Shown here one piece after another: positions 39,497-49,303 of a DNA stretch of 49,840 bases. The DNA is from Ralstonia pickettii (lineage in GTDB: Bacteria > Pseudomonadota > Gammaproteobacteria > Burkholderiales > Burkholderiaceae), in assembly GCF_001699815.1 (NCBI RefSeq), contig NZ_MCGB01000106.1, positions 1 through 49,840 on the forward strand, given 5' to 3'. The first letter of the stretch is position 1; each line of letters opens with the position of its first letter. The notes beneath the pieces were generated by a model, which was given only the letters and a program-made list of their open reading frames with translations, ran no database searches and was not told the DNA's origin. A program made the translations under genes and the position numbers.

Positions 39497-40705
39497 TTAC
39501 TTCTTCATCAGCGAGCACTTGGACTCGGCCGGCGTGGTGAAAGCCTGCTCGCCCGGGATCGTCGCGACAACCTTCAGGTAATCCCACGGCTTCTTCGATT
39601 CGGCCGGCGTCTTCACCTGCAGCAGGTACATGTCGTGGATGGCACGGCCGTCCTGGCGGATATAGCCCTTCGTGTAGAAGTCGTCGATCTTGGTCTTCTT
39701 GAGCTGGGCGATGACCTTGTCCGGATCATCCGTGCCAGCAGCGGCCACGGCCTTGATGTAGTTCGACACCGCCGAGTAATCCGCTGCCTGCAGGCTGCTC
39801 GGCATCTTCTTCATCTTCATGAAGTAGCGGTTGGCGAACTTGCGCGACGCGTCGGTCATGTCCCAGTACCAGCTGTCGGTCATCAGCAGGCCTTCGGCCG
39901 TCTGCAGACCCAGGCTGTGCACGTCGTTGATGAACATCAGCAGGCCTGCGATCTTCATCGTCTTGGTGATGCCGAATTCCTTGGCTGCCTTGATCGAGTT
40001 GATCGTGTCGCCGCCGGCGTTGGCCAGGCCCAGGATCTGTGCCTTGGACGACTGCGCCTGCAGCAGGTACGACGAGAAGTCCGATGCCGACAGCGGGTGC
40101 TTGACCGAACCGACCACCGTGCCGCCGTTGGCCTTCACCACAGCCGTGGTGTCGTTCTCCAGCGAGTGACCGAACGCGTAATCGGCGGTCAGGAAGAACC
40201 ACGACTTGCCGCCCTGCTTGACCACCGCGCTGCCCGTGCCCTTGGCCAGTGCCACGGTGTCGTACGCATAGTGGATCGTGTACGGCGTGCACTCTTCGTT
40301 GGTCAGGCGCGCCGTGCCGGCACCGATGTCGATAAACACGCGCTTCTTCTCGGAAGCCACCTTGTTCATGGCCAGGCCCGTGGCAGAGTTCGTGCCGCCC
40401 AGCAGCATGTCCAGGCCTTGCTGGTCCATCCATTCACGCGCCTTCGATGCGGCAATGTCGGCCTTGTTCTGGTGGTCCGCCGTCACGAGTTCGATCGGCT
40501 TGCCGAGCACCTTGCCGCCCGCATCCTCGATCGCCATCTTCACCGCCTCGACACCGCCCTGCCCGTCGATGTCGGCATACAGCCCCGAAAGATCGGTGAT
40601 GTAGCCGATCTTCACCTTGTCGCCGCTCACCTGCGCATGCGCGCCGAATGCGGCCGCCCCCAGCCCTACCGCCATCAATGCACCAGCCAGCTTCTTGAGT
40701 GTCAT
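39497..40705 (-). CDS. Branched-chain amino-acid-type ABC substrate-binding protein
   Basis: A 402-residue periplasmic protein of the Peripla_BP_6 class. Signal peptide about residues 1-26 (MTLKKLAGALMAVGLGAAAFGAHAQ). Mature segments: KIGYITDLSGLYADIDGQG, LLGGTNSATGLAMNKVASEK, SWFFLTADYAFGHSLENDT, TMKIAGLLMFINDVHSLGLQ. This subgroup of binding proteins is often associated with aromatic or carboxylate uptake, so the ligand may not be an amino acid. Start 40705 has AGGAGA upstream and defines the signal peptide; the longer frame to 40762 is not supported. It sits between livF and livH in the operon. Confidence 0.93.
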   Translation of the reverse strand: MTLKKLAGALMAVGLGAAAFGAHAQVSGDKVKIGYITDLSGLYADIDGQGGVEAVKMAIEDAGGKVLGKPIELVTADHQNKADIAASKAREWMDQQGLDMLLGGTNSATGLAMNKVASEKKRVFIDIGAGTARLTNEECTPYTIHYAYDTVALAKGTGSAVVKQGGKSWFFLTADYAFGHSLENDTTAVVKANGGTVVGSVKHPLSASDFSSYLLQAQSSKAQILGLANAGGDTINSIKAAKEFGITKTMKIAGLLMFINDVHSLGLQTAEGLLMTDSWYWDMTDASRKFANRYFMKMKKMPSSLQAADYSAVSNYIKAVAAAGTDDPDKVIAQLKKTKIDDFYTKGYIRQDGRAIHDMYLLQVKTPAESKKPWDYLKVVATIPGEQAFTTPAESKCSLMKK

Positions 40706-40780
40706 GGTCTTGTCTCCTGTGTCGTGCGCGCCGCGGATCACGCTGGCGCATGGGTCTTGCAAGTCGATCGGGAAAACCTC

Positions 40781-41521
40781 TTAAACGCCGAGCAGCTCGT
40801 GCAGCACCGGCATCTTGTCCTGCAACTGCGCCGCCTCGAAACGCTCGACGATGCGGCCGTGTTCCATCACATAAAACCGGTCTGCCAGCGGCGCGGCAAA
40901 GCGGAAGTTCTGCTCCACCATCACCACCGTGTAGCCGCGCTTCTTGAGCATCAGGATCATGCGGGCCAGCGCCTGCACGATCACCGGCGCCAGTCCTTCG
41001 GAAATCTCGTCGAGCAGCAACAGGTTCGCGCCGGTGCGCAGGATGCGCCCGACCGCCAGCATCTGCTGCTCGCCGCCCGACAGGCGCGTGCCCTGGCTTT
41101 GGCGGCGCTCGGCCAGGTTGGGGAACATCTCGTAGATCTCGTCGATGCTCATACCGGCATTGCCGGTCTTGGCCACCTGGCCCTTCAGCACCGGCGGCAG
41201 CATCAGGTTCTCTTCGCACGACAGGCTCGAGAAAATGCCGCGCTCCTCGGGGCAGTACCCGATGCCGCAGTGGGCGATCTTGTGCGTGGGCAGGTCGATC
41301 GTTTCCACACCCTGGCCGCCAGCGTCATGCACGACGATGGAGCCTTTGCGCGTGCCCACCAGGCCCATGATGGCGCGCAGCGTGGTGGTACGGCCCGCAC
41401 CGTTGCGGCCGAGCAGCGTGACCACCTCGCCGCGGTTCACGGTCAGGTCGACACCATGCAGGATGTGCGATTCGCCGTACCAGGCGTGCAGGTCCTTGAT
41501 CTGGAGCGCGGGCGTGCTCAT
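40781..41521 (-). CDS. livF: ABC transporter ATPase LivF with altered P-loop
   Basis: A 246-residue cytoplasmic ATPase. It carries the signature LSGGEQQMLAVGRIL near residue 135, Walker B LLLLDEISEGLAP near 160 and the H-loop in MVEQNF. The Walker A reads GRNGAGRTT: residue 44, normally lysine, is arginine (codon CGT at 41390-41392 on the plus strand). A lysine-to-arginine change needs two bases, so it is probably lineage-fixed rather than recent. ATP binding may depend on the partner LivG, whose P-loop is normal. Confidence 0.95.
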   Translation of the reverse strand: MSTPALQIKDLHAWYGESHILHGVDLTVNRGEVVTLLGRNGAGRTTTLRAIMGLVGTRKGSIVVHDAGGQGVETIDLPTHKIAHCGIGYCPEERGIFSSLSCEENLMLPPVLKGQVAKTGNAGMSIDEIYEMFPNLAERRQSQGTRLSGGEQQMLAVGRILRTGANLLLLDEISEGLAPVIVQALARMILMLKKRGYTVVMVEQNFRFAAPLADRFYVMEHGRIVERFEAAQLQDKMPVLHELLGV

Positions 41522-41615
41522 GCAGTGTTCTCGTGTGTTCGGGTCTAGCGTTCGCTTACGTTTGATGCGCGGCGTGTGGCCGCGTCGCGTGATCGATCAG
41601 CGTCGATCAGTGGCC

Positions 41616-42386
41616 TCAATGGCCTTCCAGCGCCGCATCGGCGGTGCCCATATAGGCTTCCATCACCTGCGGGTTCTTCGAGACGTCTTCGTACGGGCCT
41701 TCGGCCAGGATCTGGCCGCGCTGCAGCACCGTGATCTTGTCGGCGATGGACGAGACCACGTTCATGTTGTGTTCGACCATCAGGATCGTGCGGCCCTGTG
41801 CGACGCGCTTGATCAGCTCCGTCACGCGGTCCACGTCTTCGTGGCCCATGCCCTGCGTGGGCTCGTCGAGCAGCATCAGCTCGGGCTCCATCGCCAGCGT
41901 GGTGGCAATCTCCAGCGCGCGCTTGCGGCCGTAGGGCAGCTCCACCGTCACGGTGTGCGCAAACTCGGTCAGGCCCACCTGTTCGAGCAACTCCATCGCC
42001 CGCGCATTCAGCGTGTTGAGCGACTGCTCGCTGCGCCAGAACGCGTACGCCGTGCCGAGCTGCCGCTGCAGTCCAACGCGAACGTTTTCCATCACCGTCA
42101 GATGCGGAAACACGGCGGAGATCTGGAACGAGCGGATGACGCCGCGGCGCGCGATCTGTGCCGGCTTCTCCGACGTGATATCGACGCCGTTGAACAGGAT
42201 CGTGCCGCGCGTGGGCACCAGGAATTTGGTCAGCAGGTTGAAACAGGTCGTCTTGCCGGCACCGTTCGGGCCGATGAGCGCATGGATGGACCCACGCTGC
42301 ACGCGCAGGTTGACGTCGGACACGGCGGTAAAGCCCTTGAAGCCCTTGGTCAGTCCGCGCGTTTCGAGAATGATGTCCTGCGCCAT
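41616..42386 (-). CDS. livG: ABC transporter ATPase LivG
   Basis: A 256-residue ATPase, first gene of the operon. Walker A is GPNGAGKTTCFN near residue 40, with LPYGRKRALEIATTLA, the signature, near 150 and Walker B LMLLDEPTQGMGHEDVDRV near 170, split by family spacing. The start at 42386 (MAQDIILETRGLTKGF) has AGAGGG 6 bases upstream; a longer in-frame reading to 42455 does not match the family. Confidence 0.95.
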   Translation of the reverse strand: MAQDIILETRGLTKGFKGFTAVSDVNLRVQRGSIHALIGPNGAGKTTCFNLLTKFLVPTRGTILFNGVDITSEKPAQIARRGVIRSFQISAVFPHLTVMENVRVGLQRQLGTAYAFWRSEQSLNTLNARAMELLEQVGLTEFAHTVTVELPYGRKRALEIATTLAMEPELMLLDEPTQGMGHEDVDRVTELIKRVAQGRTILMVEHNMNVVSSIADKITVLQRGQILAEGPYEDVSKNPQVMEAYMGTADAALEGH

Positions 42387-42631
42387 GATTCCCTCTGGTC
42401 TCCCGTCCTTTTTATGGTGCGGATGATTGTCAACGGCTGTTGCGTTGCAAAACATCGGGGTTTTTACCGAGACGATTACACCCTGCTTACCCCCCGGAAA
42501 CCCGCACCGGTATTGGATTTCCGACTCACGCCCGGGGGTTACGTAGAGTTACCTATCGGGGCAATGCGGATTGCGCATCCAGTGGACACGGGCGGTGTGT
42601 CATGCCCGTGTCATCGGCACGCGAGCTGGTG

Positions 42632-44266
42632 TCAGGCCGGGACGGCCTCACCGCGGGCTCGGGCCTTGCGCGCGGCACGGATCATCTCGCTCGCCTTCTC
42701 CGCAATCATGATCGTCGGCGAGTTGGTATTGCCCGACGTAATCGTCGGCATGACGGACGCGTCGACCACCCGCAGGCCTTCGATCCCGCGCACGCGCAGC
42801 TGCGCGTCGACCACCGCGTTTGCATCATCGGCGCGCCCCATGCGGCACGTGCCGACCGGGTGGAAGATGGTCGTGCCGATCTCGCCGGCGGCGCGGGCAA
42901 GTTCCTCGTCGGTTTGAAACGCCGCGCCGGGCAGGTACTCCTCGGGCCTGTATTGCGCCAAGGCTGGCTGCGCGACGATGCGGCGTGTGAGGCGCAGCGA
43001 ATCGGCCGCGACCTTGCGGTCTTCCTCTGTGGACAAGTAGTTCGGCGCGATGGTCGGCGCGGCAAACGGGTCGGCGGACGTGACATGCACCGTGCCGCGC
43101 GAGGTCGGCCGCAGATTGCACACGCTCGCGGTAAACGCATTGAACGCGTGCAGCGGATCGCCAAACTTGTCGAGCGAGAGCGGCTGCACGTGGTACTCCA
43201 CATCGGGCCGCGACACGTGCGGGTTCGAGCGCGCGAACACGCCCAGCTGCGACGGCGCCATGCTCATCGGCCCGCTCTGGTTGAACGCGTATTGCATGCC
43301 GATGAGCGCCTTGCCCCACCAGTTTGAGGCGCGCGTGTTGAGCGTGGGCACGCCGTTCACCTTGACCACGCTGCGCAGTTGCAGGTGGTCCTGCAGGTTT
43401 TCTCCGACACCCGGCAGCGCCTGGCGCACCGGAATGCCGAGCGCCTGCAGACGTTCCGGCTGACCAATGCCGGCCAGCTCCAGCAATTGCGGCGAGTTGA
43501 TCGCGCCCGCCGACAGGATCACCTCTTCGCGCGCGGCCACCGTGTAGTCCTGCCCGGCCCCGCGATACGTCACGCCAGTGCAGCGCTTGCCGTCAAACGT
43601 CAGCGCCCGGACTTGCGCACCCGTCACGATGGTCAGGTTCGGACGCTGCGAGGCCGGGCGCAGAAAGCCCTTGGCCGTGTTCCAGCGGATGCCGCGCTTC
43701 TGGTTGACCTCGAAGTAGCCAACGCCAAAGTTGTCGCCGCGGTTGAAGTCACTCGTGCGCGGGATGCCCGCCTGCACGGCCGCCTCGATGAAGGTCTCCA
43801 GCACCTGCCAGTGCAGGCGTTGCGGCTCGACGCGCCATTCGCCGTTTGCGCCGTGCCATGCGTTCGCGCCGCCGTGATAGTTCTCGCTGGCCTTGAACAG
43901 CGGCAGCACGGCGTCCCACCTCCAGGAATCATCACCGGTGATGGCGGCCCAGCCGTCGTAGTCTTCACGCTGACCACGCATGTAGATCATGCCGTTGATC
44001 GACGAGCACCCACCCAGCACGCGGCCGCGCGGGTAGCCGAGCGAGCGGCCGTTCAAGCCGGGTTCTTCGCGGGTGCGATAGAGCCAGTCGGTGCGCGGGT
44101 TGCCGATGCAGTACAGATAGCCGACGGGGATGTGGATCCAGTGGTAATCGTCCTTGCCGCCGGCTTCCAGCAGCAGCACGGAAACGTCGGGGTCGCGGGT
44201 CAGGCGGTTGGCGAGGACGCAGCCTGCGGAGCCTGCGCCGATGATGATGTAGTCGTAGGTGTCCAT
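42632..44266 (-). CDS. GMC-family flavoprotein oxidoreductase
   Basis: A 544-residue FAD enzyme of the choline/alcohol dehydrogenase type. FAD loop YDYIIIGAGSAGCVLANRL at residues 3-21; GMC signature 1 GRVLGGCSSINGMIYMRGQ near 77; signature 2 GAINSPQLLELAGIG near 253; catalytic histidine in IFHPVGTCRMG near 468 and asparagine in NTNSPTIMIAEKA near 511. Similar proteins oxidise aliphatic alcohols (AlkJ-like) or choline. The start at 44266 follows CGGAGAC; the longer reading to 44323 begins with a Lys-rich tail. Followed by livG after 245 bp. Confidence 0.93.
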   Translation of the reverse strand: MDTYDYIIIGAGSAGCVLANRLTRDPDVSVLLLEAGGKDDYHWIHIPVGYLYCIGNPRTDWLYRTREEPGLNGRSLGYPRGRVLGGCSSINGMIYMRGQREDYDGWAAITGDDSWRWDAVLPLFKASENYHGGANAWHGANGEWRVEPQRLHWQVLETFIEAAVQAGIPRTSDFNRGDNFGVGYFEVNQKRGIRWNTAKGFLRPASQRPNLTIVTGAQVRALTFDGKRCTGVTYRGAGQDYTVAAREEVILSAGAINSPQLLELAGIGQPERLQALGIPVRQALPGVGENLQDHLQLRSVVKVNGVPTLNTRASNWWGKALIGMQYAFNQSGPMSMAPSQLGVFARSNPHVSRPDVEYHVQPLSLDKFGDPLHAFNAFTASVCNLRPTSRGTVHVTSADPFAAPTIAPNYLSTEEDRKVAADSLRLTRRIVAQPALAQYRPEEYLPGAAFQTDEELARAAGEIGTTIFHPVGTCRMGRADDANAVVDAQLRVRGIEGLRVVDASVMPTITSGNTNSPTIMIAEKASEMIRAARKARARGEAVPA

Positions 44267-44334
44267 GTCTCCGTGCTTCTTTTCCTTGGTGTTATTGGTT
44301 TTTGTTTTTTGTGGTGCAACCAACTCACTTCAAA

Positions 44335-45204
44335 TCAAATCCGCGAAGCCAACCACTCCGTCATCTTTCCGAATACCTCGCTACGCAGCGGTTCGGCTTC
44401 GTTGAAGATCTCGTGGTACCCCGATTCAAACCACGCCAACGAGCGCAAATCCTCCGGCGCATTCGCATAAAAGTCGCGGCTGCCAGACGGATCGACAATC
44501 GAATCCGCGCCGCCGGCCATCAGCAGCATCGGCGCTTCCAGGCGCGGCGCGTCTTGCTGCGCCTGCGTGATCGCATTGAGCATGAACTCCAGCAATGATG
44601 CGCTGATCGTGCTTTGCACCAGTGTGTCTGCCCGATAGGCGGCGGCGATGCTCGGATCGTGCGAAAGCTTGGCTGGATCGACGGGATTGGGCACCGGCAA
44701 CCTCGGCGCGATGGCGGAGAGAATCCCCCGCACGATGCCCGTTCCGGGCGGCAACCTCACGCGCAGTGCGGGCGATGACAACAGCACGCCGCGCACGGGG
44801 CGGATACGCGCGGTGGTGAAGCGCGCGACGATCAATCCGCCCATGCTGTGGCCGAGCACGAACGGCATCTCGTGCCATTCGGCGACCGCCGCATCGACGA
44901 TTTCTGCGAGATCGGTGAGGTAGTTGTCTTGCGCGTCGAGCGCCATGCGCGGGCCGCCGCTCTTGCCGTGGCCGCGCAGGTCGAAGGCCCTTACGCGCAG
45001 GCCAAGATCGGTGAGCACCTTGGCCACATGCGGATAGCGGCCGCTGTGTTCGGCCATGCCATGGACGAGGATGACGGTGCCGCGCGGCTCGCCGGTGTCG
45101 GGCGCGGGCAACCAGGTGCGGACCAGCAGTTCAGTGCCGTCCTTCATGCGCTGGCGGCTTTCCAGCGCTGGATGGGCAGTGACCTGAGCGGGGGCTTGCG
45201 TCAT
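44335..45204 (-). CDS. Monoacylglycerol-lipase-like alpha/beta hydrolase
   Basis: A 289-residue cytoplasmic hydrolase of the lysophospholipase/monoacylglycerol lipase family. Features: VILVHGMAEHSGRY near residue 45 (oxyanion loop), FDLRGHGKSGGPR near 75, nucleophile elbow VLGHSMGGLI near 118, acid in MAGGADSIVDPSGSRDF near 236 and histidine in FESGYHEIFNE near 265. Ends 69 bp before the start of the GMC gene; the two leftward genes may be one transcription unit. Confidence 0.93.
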   Translation of the reverse strand: MTQAPAQVTAHPALESRQRMKDGTELLVRTWLPAPDTGEPRGTVILVHGMAEHSGRYPHVAKVLTDLGLRVRAFDLRGHGKSGGPRMALDAQDNYLTDLAEIVDAAVAEWHEMPFVLGHSMGGLIVARFTTARIRPVRGVLLSSPALRVRLPPGTGIVRGILSAIAPRLPVPNPVDPAKLSHDPSIAAAYRADTLVQSTISASLLEFMLNAITQAQQDAPRLEAPMLLMAGGADSIVDPSGSRDFYANAPEDLRSLAWFESGYHEIFNEAEPLRSEVFGKMTEWLASRI

Positions 45205-45279
45205 CGGCGTCTCCTCCTTGGGTTGCCAGATTGTGGCATAGACGCCGCCTGTCGCAATCTGCGTTAATCGTGCGGCCCG

Positions 45280-45738
45280 TCAGTGGCAGCAGGCATCGGT
45301 GCCGCCGCCTTCATCACCCTCGCCGGCCACGCTCTGGAGGATCGGGCAATCGGGGCGGTCATCGCCGTGGCAGGCGTTGGCAAGCGTCATGAGCGTGTCG
45401 CGCATGCTTTGCAGCTCGCTGATGCGCGCATCGAGATCCGCCACGTGGCGCAGGGTGACAGCTTTCACATCGGCGCTGGCGCGTTCGCGGTCGTTCCACA
45501 ACGACAGCAGCGTGCGGATCTCCTCCAGCGCGAAACCCAGAGAGCGCGACCTGTGGATAAAGCGCAGCACATGCAACGCCCGCGCGTCGTACATGCGGTA
45601 GTTGCCTTCGGTGCGCGGACTCGGCGGCAGCAGGCCGATACTCTCGTAGTAGCGGATCATCTTGGCCGACACGCCACTGGCCTTTGCGGCCTCGCCAATG
45701 TTGACGGGGCCTGGGTCGATGAGATGGGTGCGCGTCAT
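45280..45738 (-). CDS. cueR: Copper-responsive MerR-type regulator CueR
   Basis: CueR senses Cu(I) and remodels promoters with a 19-bp spacer. The 152-residue product has the Mer[29 protein letters not shown] (residues 14-38), here split by length, [16 protein letters not shown], the dimerisation helix [14 protein letters not shown] and the metal loop CHGDDRPDC (Cys-x7-Cys), as in E. coli CueR. Ser in [11 protein letters not shown] is the monovalent-metal serine. The C-terminus adds a short tail ending ACCH. Its ATG overlaps the copA stop codon by 4 bases (ATGA). Confidence 0.95.
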   Translation of the reverse strand: MTRTHLIDPGPVNIGEAAKASGVSAKMIRYYESIGLLPPSPRTEGNYRMYDARALHVLRFIHRSRSLGFALEEIRTLLSLWNDRERASADVKAVTLRHVADLDARISELQSMRDTLMTLANACHGDDRPDCPILQSVAGEGDEGGGTDACCH

Positions 45739-47957
45739 GCGTTGTCTCCGGTGGCGCGCCAGCGGCGCAGCATCAGCGCATTGGTGACCACGCTCACACT
45801 GGAGAACGCCATTGCCGCGCCGGCAAACGTGGGGTTCAGCAAGCCGAATGCCGCCAGTGGAATGCCCACCACGTTATAGATGAAAGCCCAGAACAGGTTC
45901 TGGCGAATCTTGGCGACGGTGCGGCGCGACAGGTCCAGCGCATCGCTCACCAGGCGCGGCTCGCCGCGCATGAGTGTGATACCGGCGGCCTGCATCGCCA
46001 CATCGGTGCCCGTGGCCATGGCGATGCCGACGTCGGCCGCCGCCAACGCGGGCGCATCGTTGATGCCATCGCCCACCATCGCCACCACATGGCCGCTCTG
46101 CTGCCAAGCCGTCACACGCGCGGCCTTGTCTTGCGGCAGCACTTGCGCGGCCACTTCGTCGATGCCGAGCGCGTGCGCCACGCTGTGCGCGGCGCCGGCG
46201 TTGTCCCCCGTCACGAGCGCGGTGCGCACGCCCCGCGTCTGCAGCGCCGCTACGGCCTCCTTGGCACCGGGCTTGAGCGCATCGCCAAACGCAATCAGGC
46301 CCCGCAGTTGCACCCCGCCTTCATCACGCTGCGCAAGCCACGAGACGGTGTTGCCCTGCGCCTCCAGCGCATCGGCACGCGTTTGCAATGCGCCGCGATC
46401 CAGTCCCAGTTCGTCCATCCACCGCGCATTGCCGAGTTGCAGCGATGCGCCATTCACGATGCCGCGCGTGCCGCGCCCCGCCAACACTTCCGGCGATTGC
46501 GCGGGCGTGATTGCACGGCCCCGCTCCATCGCATATTCACGCGTAGCGTGTGCCAGCGGGTGCGTGTTCTCAGCCTGCAGCGCGGCAAGCTGGTCGAGCA
46601 GCGTGTCGGTGTCGACGCCGGATGCCGCTTCCACCGCCGTCACACGCGGCTGGCCGACGGTGAGCGTGCCGGTCTTGTCGAAGACCACGAAATCCACCTG
46701 CTGGGCGCGTTCGAGCGCCTGCGCATCGGCAATGAGAATGCCGCGCCGCGCGCCCGCACCCGTGCCGGCCATGATGGCAGACGGCGTGGCAAGGCCGAGC
46801 GCACACGGGCAGGCAATCACCAGTACGGCCACGGCGTTGACGATGGCCGTCTCCCACCCCGCACCAGCGATGAACCAACCGGCCAGCGTGAGCAGGGCCG
46901 CCACCAGCACCGCCGGCACAAAGATGGCGCTCACGCGGTCGACCAGTTGCTGGATCGGCGGCTTGGCGGCCTGCGCGTCTTCCACAAGGCGGATGATGCG
47001 CGAAAGCATCGTGTCCGCGCCGATGGCCGTGGTGCGCACGAGCAGCACGCCGTCGGTGGCGATGGCGCCTGCGGTCACGCGGTCGCCTTCGTGCTTGGGC
47101 ACGGGCAGGCTTTCGCCGGTCAGCATGGATTCATCGACGTGGCTCGCGCCTTCCAGCACCACGGCATCCACGGGGATGCGTTCACCGGCACGCACGGACA
47201 CCACATCGCCCACGCGCACCTGGGCGACCGGGGTATCGCGCAGCGTGCCATCGGCGCTGCGCACGCGAGCGGTATCGGGGCGCAGCGCCTGCAGGGCACG
47301 GATGGCCTGCGCGGTCTGGCGCTTGGCACGCACTTCCAGCCACTTGCCAAGCCGCACCAGCGTGATGACCACGGCGGCGCTTTCGAAGTACAAGTGCGGC
47401 GCATGGTGCATCCCGTCCGCACCGGCGCGCCACCACAGCCACAGCGACAGCCCATACGCCGCCGACGTGCCGAGCGCGACCAGCAGGTCCATATTGCCGG
47501 CACGCGCACGCAGCGCCTTCCAGCCCGCCTTGTAGAAGCGCGCGCCAATCACGAACTGCACCGGCGTCGCCAGCAGCCACTGCACCCACGCAGGCAGCAT
47601 CCAGCCGCCGCCGAACCACCCTGCGATCATGGGCAACACGAGCGGCACGGACAGGGCGGCGGCAATCCACACGGGGCCGGCACCTTCCCAGAAGTCGGGT
47701 TCGGCAACAACGGAGGCGGCGGTTTCATCGGAAGCGACGCGCGCCTCGTACCCGGCGGCAGAGACTGCGGCGATCAGTGCATCGCTGCCGGCACCGCCCT
47801 GCACGCGAGCGCGCTCGGTCGCGAGATTCACGCTGGCTTCGGTCACGCCTGGCACGGCGCGCAAGGCACGTTCGACCCGGCCCGCACAAGCCGCGCACGT
47901 CATCCCGCTGATATCGAGGTCGGTGGAGGTCACGTCGGCAAGGCTGGCGGCGGTCAT
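45735..47957 (-). CDS. copA: Copper-exporting P1B-type ATPase CopA
   Basis: A 740-residue Cu(I) exporter of the inner membrane. One N-terminal HMA domain ([17 protein letters not shown], near residue 17), eight membrane helices, the actuator motif LTGESLP near 279, the CPC motif in [16 protein letters not shown] near 384, the phosphorylation site [10 protein letters not shown] near 430 and [18 protein letters not shown] near 620. Transcribed leftward with cueR overlapping it. Controlled by the CueR-type promoter at 47988-48018. Confidence 0.97.
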   Translation of the reverse strand: MTAASLADVTSTDLDISGMTCAACAGRVERALRAVPGVTEASVNLATERARVQGGAGSDALIAAVSAAGYEARVASDETAASVVAEPDFWEGAGPVWIAAALSVPLVLPMIAGWFGGGWMLPAWVQWLLATPVQFVIGARFYKAGWKALRARAGNMDLLVALGTSAAYGLSLWLWWRAGADGMHHAPHLYFESAAVVITLVRLGKWLEVRAKRQTAQAIRALQALRPDTARVRSADGTLRDTPVAQVRVGDVVSVRAGERIPVDAVVLEGASHVDESMLTGESLPVPKHEGDRVTAGAIATDGVLLVRTTAIGADTMLSRIIRLVEDAQAAKPPIQQLVDRVSAIFVPAVLVAALLTLAGWFIAGAGWETAIVNAVAVLVIACPCALGLATPSAIMAGTGAGARRGILIADAQALERAQQVDFVVFDKTGTLTVGQPRVTAVEAASGVDTDTLLDQLAALQAENTHPLAHATREYAMERGRAITPAQSPEVLAGRGTRGIVNGASLQLGNARWMDELGLDRGALQTRADALEAQGNTVSWLAQRDEGGVQLRGLIAFGDALKPGAKEAVAALQTRGVRTALVTGDNAGAAHSVAHALGIDEVAAQVLPQDKAARVTAWQQSGHVVAMVGDGINDAPALAAADVGIAMATGTDVAMQAAGITLMRGEPRLVSDALDLSRRTVAKIRQNLFWAFIYNVVGIPLAAFGLLNPTFAGAAMAFSSVSVVTNALMLRRWRATGDNA

Positions 47958-47987
47958 GGAAGCGTCCGTTCTGAAGAAGATGGCATC

Positions 47988-48018
47988 AGCCTAGACCTTC
48001 CCATCTTGGTAAGGTCAA
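47988..48018 (-). promoter_or_regulatory. CueR-type promoter of copA
   Basis: On the minus strand TTGACC (-35, complement at 48013-48018) and TAGGCT (-10, complement at 47988-47993) are separated by 19 bp. A 23-bp dyad, GACCTT (47994-47999) and AAGGTC (48011-48016), fills the spacer, matching the CueR operator pattern. Confidence 0.85.
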
Positions 48019-48033
48019 GCCCTCATTCTACGC

Positions 48034-48064
48034 TTGCACTTCCCACGATGGGAAGGTTCATACT
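48034..48064 (+). promoter_or_regulatory. CueR-type promoter of copZ
   Basis: TTGCAC (48034-48039) and CATACT (48059-48064) with a 19-bp spacer containing the dyad TCCC-acgat-GGGA extended by an AGGT half-site. It faces away from the copA promoter, so one regulator can control both directions. Confidence 0.82.
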
Positions 48065-48102
48065 GCTCCCGTGATTCTCTTCCCTCTTTTCAGGAGCACG
48101 CC

Positions 48103-48315
48103 ATGACAACGTCTTCCACAACCTTTTCTGTGACCGGCATGAGCTGCGGCCATTGCGTGTCGGCTGTCACGCGAGCAGTGCAGCAGGTCGATGCAAGTGC
48201 CAATGTACAGGTGGATCTGGACAAGCAGACCGTGGCCGTCACCAGCGGCGCCAGCGCCGATGCAGTCAGGGCGGCCATCGAGCAAGCCGGCTACCCGGTC
48301 AAATCTTCCGCCTGA
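48103..48315 (+). CDS. copZ: Copper chaperone CopZ
   Basis: A 70-residue cytosolic HMA-domain chaperone that delivers Cu(I) to CopA. Motif GMSCGHCVSAV (CxxC at residues about 14-17) and ferredoxin-like pattern. The start at 48103 is set by AGGAG seven bases upstream and by homology; the open frame extends further upstream to 48034 over the promoter and was rejected. Confidence 0.95.
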   Translation: MTTSSTTFSVTGMSCGHCVSAVTRAVQQVDASANVQVDLDKQTVAVTSGASADAVRAAIEQAGYPVKSSA

Positions 48316-48332
48316 GCCGGGCGTTGGCAACA

Positions 48333-48363
48333 AAAAAGGCGTGCCGCTGTGGCACGCCTTTTT
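48333..48363. terminator. Bidirectional terminator between copZ and the OmpW gene
   Basis: AAAAAGGCGTGCC (48333-48345) pairs with GGCACGCCTTTTT (48351-48363) around a 5-base loop, with flanking A and T runs that suit both converging genes. Confidence 0.9.
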
Positions 48364-48380
48364 GTTGACGCGGAAGCCGC

Positions 48381-49100
48381 TTAGAAGCGGTAGCCGACGT
48401 TCAGGAAGGTCACGACCGGGTTGATCTTGATCTTCGCTTCGCTCACGACGTGGACGCCGGTCGCCGTAGTGCTGTCGATCGTTGCCGTGGTCTTGAGCGG
48501 CAGGTACGACACCGACAGGCCAACGAACCAGTCCTTGGTGATGGCGTACGTAGCACCCACGTTCAGCACCGGGTTCAACGAACCGTCGGTCGACACGTTG
48601 CTCTTGCTGCCCGGGCCAGCCAGCTTCGTCTGGAAGGCGCTGTTCGTGATCTTCTCGTCGGAGAACCAGGTGTAGTTCAGGCCCAGACCCACGTACGGAC
48701 GGAACTTGGTGTCGGCGTTGAAGAAGTACCACTTCGCCAGCACGGCCGGGCTCCATTGCTTGGCCGAGCCGATTTCGCCGTAACCCGACAGCGCGCCCGT
48801 CCCTTCGATCTTGTGGCGCGGCGGAATGCCACCCACCAGTTCAACGGCAACGTTGTCGGTAAAGAAATGCGTGAAGGCGAGACCAACGGTATCGGCTTCC
48901 TGAATCTTGGCGCCCGTGCCGGACTGCGACTGATTCACCGGGATACCGCCGATGCTCTTGACCACCAGCGGGTCGCTCGAGCTATTCGGCATCACGCGGA
49001 ACCAGCCGAGGCTGACGATGTTGCTGCCGGCAGCTTGTGCGTGCGCGGCGGTGGCGAGGATCATCCCGGCGGCAGCCGCCAGTGCTTTTTTATAGGCCAT
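48381..49100 (-). CDS. OmpW/AlkL-family outer membrane protein
   Basis: A 239-residue porin-like outer membrane protein. Signal peptide about residues 1-23 (MAYKKALAAAAGMILATAAHAQ). The mature part has the OmpW series of beta strands: SLGWFRVMPNSSSDPL, GLAFTHFFTDNVAVELVGGIPPRHKIEG, KWYFFNADTKFRPYVGLGLNYTWF and the terminal strand TFLNVGYRF, ending in Phe as expected for BAM targeting. OmpW/AlkL channels pass small hydrophobic molecules. The start at 49100 restores the signal peptide; a reading to 49148 does not. Confidence 0.92.
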   Translation of the reverse strand: MAYKKALAAAAGMILATAAHAQAAGSNIVSLGWFRVMPNSSSDPLVVKSIGGIPVNQSQSGTGAKIQEADTVGLAFTHFFTDNVAVELVGGIPPRHKIEGTGALSGYGEIGSAKQWSPAVLAKWYFFNADTKFRPYVGLGLNYTWFSDEKITNSAFQTKLAGPGSKSNVSTDGSLNPVLNVGATYAITKDWFVGLSVSYLPLKTTATIDSTTATGVHVVSEAKIKINPVVTFLNVGYRF

Positions 49101-49303
49101 CTCTATATGTGCTCCTGTGTCAGACGCATCCGACGTAAACGTGATCAATACGTTGCGGTGCGCTCTACGTCTCCTCCCAGGCGGAAGGGATGGCCATTAT
49201 CCCGTGTGATTGCCTTGGCTAGAACCCTTTTTCTAGAGGTTTTCTGTTACAAGCGGTGCCTGACATCCGCCTGGGGCGGGCGTCTTGAGCACATGCTAGG
49301 TTT

